Below are positions 20,050-22,780 of a DNA stretch of 22,780 nt, piece by piece (position 1 is the first letter of the stretch; every line of letters starts with the position of its first letter). This DNA comes from a virus. Location: positions 1 to 22,780 of IMG/VR virus record IMGVR_UViG_3300037507_003678, one strand, 5' to 3'. The notes beneath the pieces are model-generated. The model ran no database searches, was not told where the DNA came from, and was given only the letters and a program-made list of their open reading frames with translations. The translations under genes were made by a program, and so were the position numbers.

Positions 20050-20078
20050 CGAAGCCGCCTGATTCCCGGGCGGCTTCG
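20050..20078 (+). terminator. hairpin between the two tail-tube-like genes
   Basis: CGAAGCCGCC (20050-20059) pairs perfectly with GGCGGCTTCG (20069-20078) around a 9-base loop. It lies in the only sizeable gap of the tail operon, 16 bases after the stop of the long paralogue. There is no U-tract (GTCGCGT follows), so partial termination or mRNA-end stabilisation is more likely than complete termination. Confidence 0.6.
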
Positions 20079-20113
20079 TCGCGTACCCCCACACCAGCAC
20101 AGAAGGAGCCGTC

Positions 20114-20602
20114 ATGGCCGTCTTCGCTCTCACCAGCGCCACCATCCTGACCGGCACCGCATGGACCGGCACCGCTCCCGGCGGCAGCGCCGCCGCGTCG
20201 GGCACGATCACGACGTCGACCGACATCTCGGCGATGGTCACCCAGGTCGAGTTGAGCCTCGAGGCCGAGGAGCTCGACTACACGAACTTCGCTTCGGCCG
20301 GTTGGCGCCAGAAGAGCGGTGGCCTGCAGATGGGCACCGTGAACCTGACCCTCAACCAGGACTTCGCCGCTTCGCAGGTCGATGCGATCTTCGGTCTCGG
20401 TGGCACGCTCGGCTTCGGTTCGACGTCCTCGCTGTACATGGACATCAAGCCGACGAGTTCGGCCCGGTCGGCGACGAACCCGTCGTACGTGCTGCGATTC
20501 CTGAACCTGGGCTACACGCCGATCAGCAACGGCGTCGGCGAGTTGGCGACGGTGTCGCTGTCGTTCCCGACGACCGGCGTGGTCACCCGCCTCACGGCCT
20601 GA
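20114..20602 (+). CDS. major tail (tube) protein
   Basis: A 162-residue protein from ATG 20114 with AGAAGGAG upstream, the strongest ribosome-binding site of the tail region, as expected for an abundant protein. The N-terminal half contains VTQVELSLEAEELDYTNFAS and then AGWRQKSGGLQMGTVNLTL. It ends in a beta-rich domain with LRFLNLGYTPISNGVGELAT and SLSFPTTG, typical of tail-tube proteins. It has its own upstream hairpin, which may set its expression apart from the long paralogue. Most likely this is the main tube subunit. Confidence 0.8.
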   Translation: MAVFALTSATILTGTAWTGTAPGGSAAASGTITTSTDISAMVTQVELSLEAEELDYTNFASAGWRQKSGGLQMGTVNLTLNQDFAASQVDAIFGLGGTLGFGSTSSLYMDIKPTSSARSATNPSYVLRFLNLGYTPISNGVGELATVSLSFPTTGVVTRLTA

Positions 20603-20604
20603 CC

Positions 20605-21117
20605 GTGGCGGGCAGCGGTGTCGGCTTCGAGGCGTCGGCCATCTCGGCGTATCTGCGCAAGTTGGAATCGACGCTCGACGACGACGCCCGGCGGCGCATC
20701 ATGCGTGCGGCTGGTGGCGACGCCAAGAAGGGCGGCCTGTCGGCGGCCGAGGACACCCTCGGCAGTGACCGGGCCATGTCGAACTTCAAGGGTGGCCGAG
20801 TGCCGCTGCGGCTCGGCTACGACGAGGCCGGTTGGCAGTTGTCGATGAATCACCGCCCGTCGGGCGTGTGGTTCCTCGCCGAGCGGGGCCGCAAGGCGTC
20901 GGGGTCGATCTACCCGCGGGCGAACGGCCGCAAGGCTCGCCGCCCGACCGCTGGCCGGGTGGTGGCGACACCGCAGGGCCCGAGGGCGTCGTCGTCGTAC
21001 GGGCCGTCCCGTGGCCTGCGGACTTTCACGATCGCCGCTGCGCGTGAGCGCAAGGGCGGCACTGATGGCGCTTGGCGTGCATTGCAGGCCGAGTTCCGAC
21101 GCATCACCAGGGGGTGA
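20605..21117 (+). CDS. hypothetical tail-module protein
   Basis: A 170-residue basic protein from GTG 20605, directly after the tube gene. It opens with a helix (EASAISAYLRKLESTLDDDA) and has a central beta segment (FKGGRVPLRLGYDEAG, then GVWFLAERGRK). A basic proline/serine-rich linker follows (ARRPTAGRVVATPQGPRASS), and the end is helical. It stands where tail assembly chaperones are usually found but shows no frameshifted second product, so it may instead be a tail completion or neck protein. No family is assigned with confidence. Confidence 0.65.
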   Translation: MAGSGVGFEASAISAYLRKLESTLDDDARRRIMRAAGGDAKKGGLSAAEDTLGSDRAMSNFKGGRVPLRLGYDEAGWQLSMNHRPSGVWFLAERGRKASGSIYPRANGRKARRPTAGRVVATPQGPRASSSYGPSRGLRTFTIAAARERKGGTDGAWRALQAEFRRITRG

Positions 21118-21120
21118 CCG

Positions 21121-22761
21121 ATGGCGTTCAGCGACAAGCTCACAGTCGTCATCGACTTCGTCACCGGCCCGGCCCAGTCGGGGCTTGGCAAGATGCGCGG
21201 CGAGGTGGCCAAGGCCGAAGGTGCGTTCGGCAAGATGAAGGCGGCGGGCAACGTCGCCTTCGACTCGGTGAAGGCGAACGCCGCCGAGTTCGCCCTCGCC
21301 GCCGGCGGCGCACTGATCGCCTTCGGCGTGAAGTCGGTCAAGGCGTTCCAAGACACAGCGCTCGCCGCCGGTCAGTTCAGCGATGCAACCGGCGTGGCCG
21401 TCGATGAGGCCAGCCGCCTCATCGAGGTGGCTGGCGACATCGGCATCGAGGCCGGAACCGTCGAATCGGCGCTCGGCAAGATGAACAAGACGCTCGGCGC
21501 TTCGCCGCAGTTGTTCACTGACCTCGGCGTCGAGATCGCCAAGACCAACACCGGCGCCACCGACGTAAACGGCACCTTCCTCAACGTCGTCGACCGGCTC
21601 AACGCCATCGAGGACCCGGCTGAGCGGGCGCGTGTTGCGTCGCAGTTGCTCGGCAAGGGCTGGCAGGGCATGGCCGAGCTGATCGGCCAAGGGTCGGCAT
21701 CGCTGAAGGCGTCGCTCGCTGGCGTCGCTGACGCCCAGGTGATCGACGAGGACGAGTTGAAGAAGGCTCGCGAGTTCCGCGAGCGCATGGACGACCTGAA
21801 CGACCGACTGCAGGCCGTGATGATGACCGTGGGCGAGTCTCTCGTCCCGGTGCTGAGCGACATGGCCGACAAGGTCTCGTTCGTCACGGACAAGGCTGGC
21901 GAACTGAGTGCAGCGCTGGAGGACGTCACCGACACCGACCTCGCCGGATGGGCACAGAAACTGACCAGCCCCGTCGATGTCGCAACCTCAGCGATGGACC
22001 TGTTCACCGATGCGATCGGGTCCAACGTCTCCGCCACGGATGGAATTAGCTACGCCTGGGACTACTTCACCGGCAACCTCGAGGATGGCACCACCGCCAT
22101 CGAGGCGGGCACCGATGCCGCCGCCGCAATGGCGGCGATGTACGCCGAGCGGGTCGTGCCGACGGTCGATACTGCGACGACACACGTCGAGGATCTTGAG
22201 GCGGCAACCGCCGAACTTGACGACACCTACAAGGCGTTCCTCGGCAGCCTCGACCAGCAGGACGCATGGGACGGCTTCTTCGAGAAGATGTACGTCTACC
22301 ATTCCGAGACGGGCCGCAGCGCCCAGGAGACTCGCGACTACACCCGAGACATCGCCGAGATGGTGATGGCGCTAGAGAACGTGCCACCCGAGACGAAGGC
22401 GCAGATGATCGCCACTCTCGACGAAGGCAACATCGCCGCCATCGAGAGCCGCCTAAACCAGTTGGCCCGCAACCGTGTCGTGTCGATCGGCGGCCAGCTC
22501 GTCGGCGGCAATCTGCGTAACGAGATGGAAGGGCGCGCCATGGGCGGCCCGGTCACTGCCGGTACGCCGTACATCGTCGGTGAGCGTGGCCCGGAGATCG
22601 TGGTGCCCGGCCGGAGCGGCACCGTCATCCCGAACAACCGGATCGGTGTCGGGGGCGGCATGAACGTCACCATCAACATGCCGCCGGGCAGCAACGGCCA
22701 TGACGTCGTGGCAGCGATCCAGCAGTACGAGAAGCGCAACGGGAAGTCGTGGCGCTCGTGA
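21121..22761 (+). CDS. tail tape measure protein (short)
   Basis: A 546-residue protein from ATG 21121. The N terminus is helical (VVIDFVTGPAQSGLGKMRGE) with a hydrophobic stretch (FALAAGGALIAFGVKS, about 57-72) as in other tape measures, then a long helical middle with ELLIGQ-like and coiled segments. The C terminus carries the widespread GGPVTAGTPYIVGERGPEIV motif followed by PGRSGTVIPNN. Tape measures set tail length and help DNA ejection; at about 1.5 angstrom per residue this one predicts a tail of roughly 80 nm, which is short for a siphovirus. The gene is complete within the window. Confidence 0.9.
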   Translation: MAFSDKLTVVIDFVTGPAQSGLGKMRGEVAKAEGAFGKMKAAGNVAFDSVKANAAEFALAAGGALIAFGVKSVKAFQDTALAAGQFSDATGVAVDEASRLIEVAGDIGIEAGTVESALGKMNKTLGASPQLFTDLGVEIAKTNTGATDVNGTFLNVVDRLNAIEDPAERARVASQLLGKGWQGMAELIGQGSASLKASLAGVADAQVIDEDELKKAREFRERMDDLNDRLQAVMMTVGESLVPVLSDMADKVSFVTDKAGELSAALEDVTDTDLAGWAQKLTSPVDVATSAMDLFTDAIGSNVSATDGISYAWDYFTGNLEDGTTAIEAGTDAAAAMAAMYAERVVPTVDTATTHVEDLEAATAELDDTYKAFLGSLDQQDAWDGFFEKMYVYHSETGRSAQETRDYTRDIAEMVMALENVPPETKAQMIATLDEGNIAAIESRLNQLARNRVVSIGGQLVGGNLRNEMEGRAMGGPVTAGTPYIVGERGPEIVVPGRSGTVIPNNRIGVGGGMNVTINMPPGSNGHDVVAAIQQYEKRNGKSWRS

Positions 22762-22777
22762 ACAGGGAGGGGCCGAC

Positions 22778-22780
22778 ATG
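22778..22780 (+). other. start codon of the next tail gene (cut by window edge)
   Basis: The last three bases are ATG, eight bases after GGGAGGGG, a strong ribosome-binding site. A GTG at 22758 overlapping the tape measure stop is the less likely alternative. In this gene order the next product would normally be a distal tail protein. Confidence 0.5.

Overview
The window reads as a continuous stretch of a tailed, siphovirus-type bacteriophage genome (or prophage) from an actinobacterial host. The evidence is very GC-rich DNA, frequent GTG starts, two WhiB-like proteins (a family essentially confined to Actinobacteria and their phages), and a complete HK97-type head module followed by tail genes. 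Every gene I can support lies on the + strand, mostly with 1-4 bp stop/start overlaps (GTGA, ATGA, TGATG). No integrase, lysis gene, tRNA or CRISPR array is visible, so temperate or lytic lifestyle cannot be decided here.

Layout. (1) 1-4548, an early/DNA-metabolism operon: end of an unknown gene, a RuvC-like resolvase, a beta-class DNA methyltransferase, a run of very small unknown genes, two WhiB-like proteins separated by a putative zinc protein, and a second, SPPF-type methyltransferase. (2) 4549-4737, a regulatory-looking junction with a strong hairpin and a well-formed start for a 16-codon peptide. (3) 4738-9220, replication/nuclease genes: a CoiA-like nuclease with a coiled-coil tail, a 918-residue primase-polymerase/helicase whose low-complexity 3' end carries a perfect DnaA box, hairpins and direct repeats, and a small zinc protein. 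(4) 9221-9526, the only long non-coding gap: a promoter-like sequence followed by two inverted, architecture-matched arrays of TGCAT cores centred on a small palindrome. (5) 9527-11416, the packaging genes: HNH endonuclease, candidate small terminase and large terminase. (6) 11424-18255, the head: small membrane protein, portal, an unknown structural protein, a Kelch-like beta-propeller protein, two small proteins, prohead protease, major capsid protein, an aspartyl-hydroxylase-like dioxygenase and a small protein. (7) 18257-22780, connector and tail: gp6-like connector, tail terminator-like protein, two related tail-tube-like proteins separated by a hairpin, an unknown protein, a short tape measure protein, and the start codon of the next gene.

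The most striking object is the 190-bp dyad at 9334-9523. All 34 core bases are identical between its two arms while the equal-length spacers share 0 of 9 bases. It sits immediately upstream of the HNH and terminase genes, so a packaging (cos/pac) site or another multi-protein DNA-binding centre is the leading idea. Second is an origin-like patch embedded in the end of the primase gene. Third is the dioxygenase-like gene directly behind the major capsid gene.
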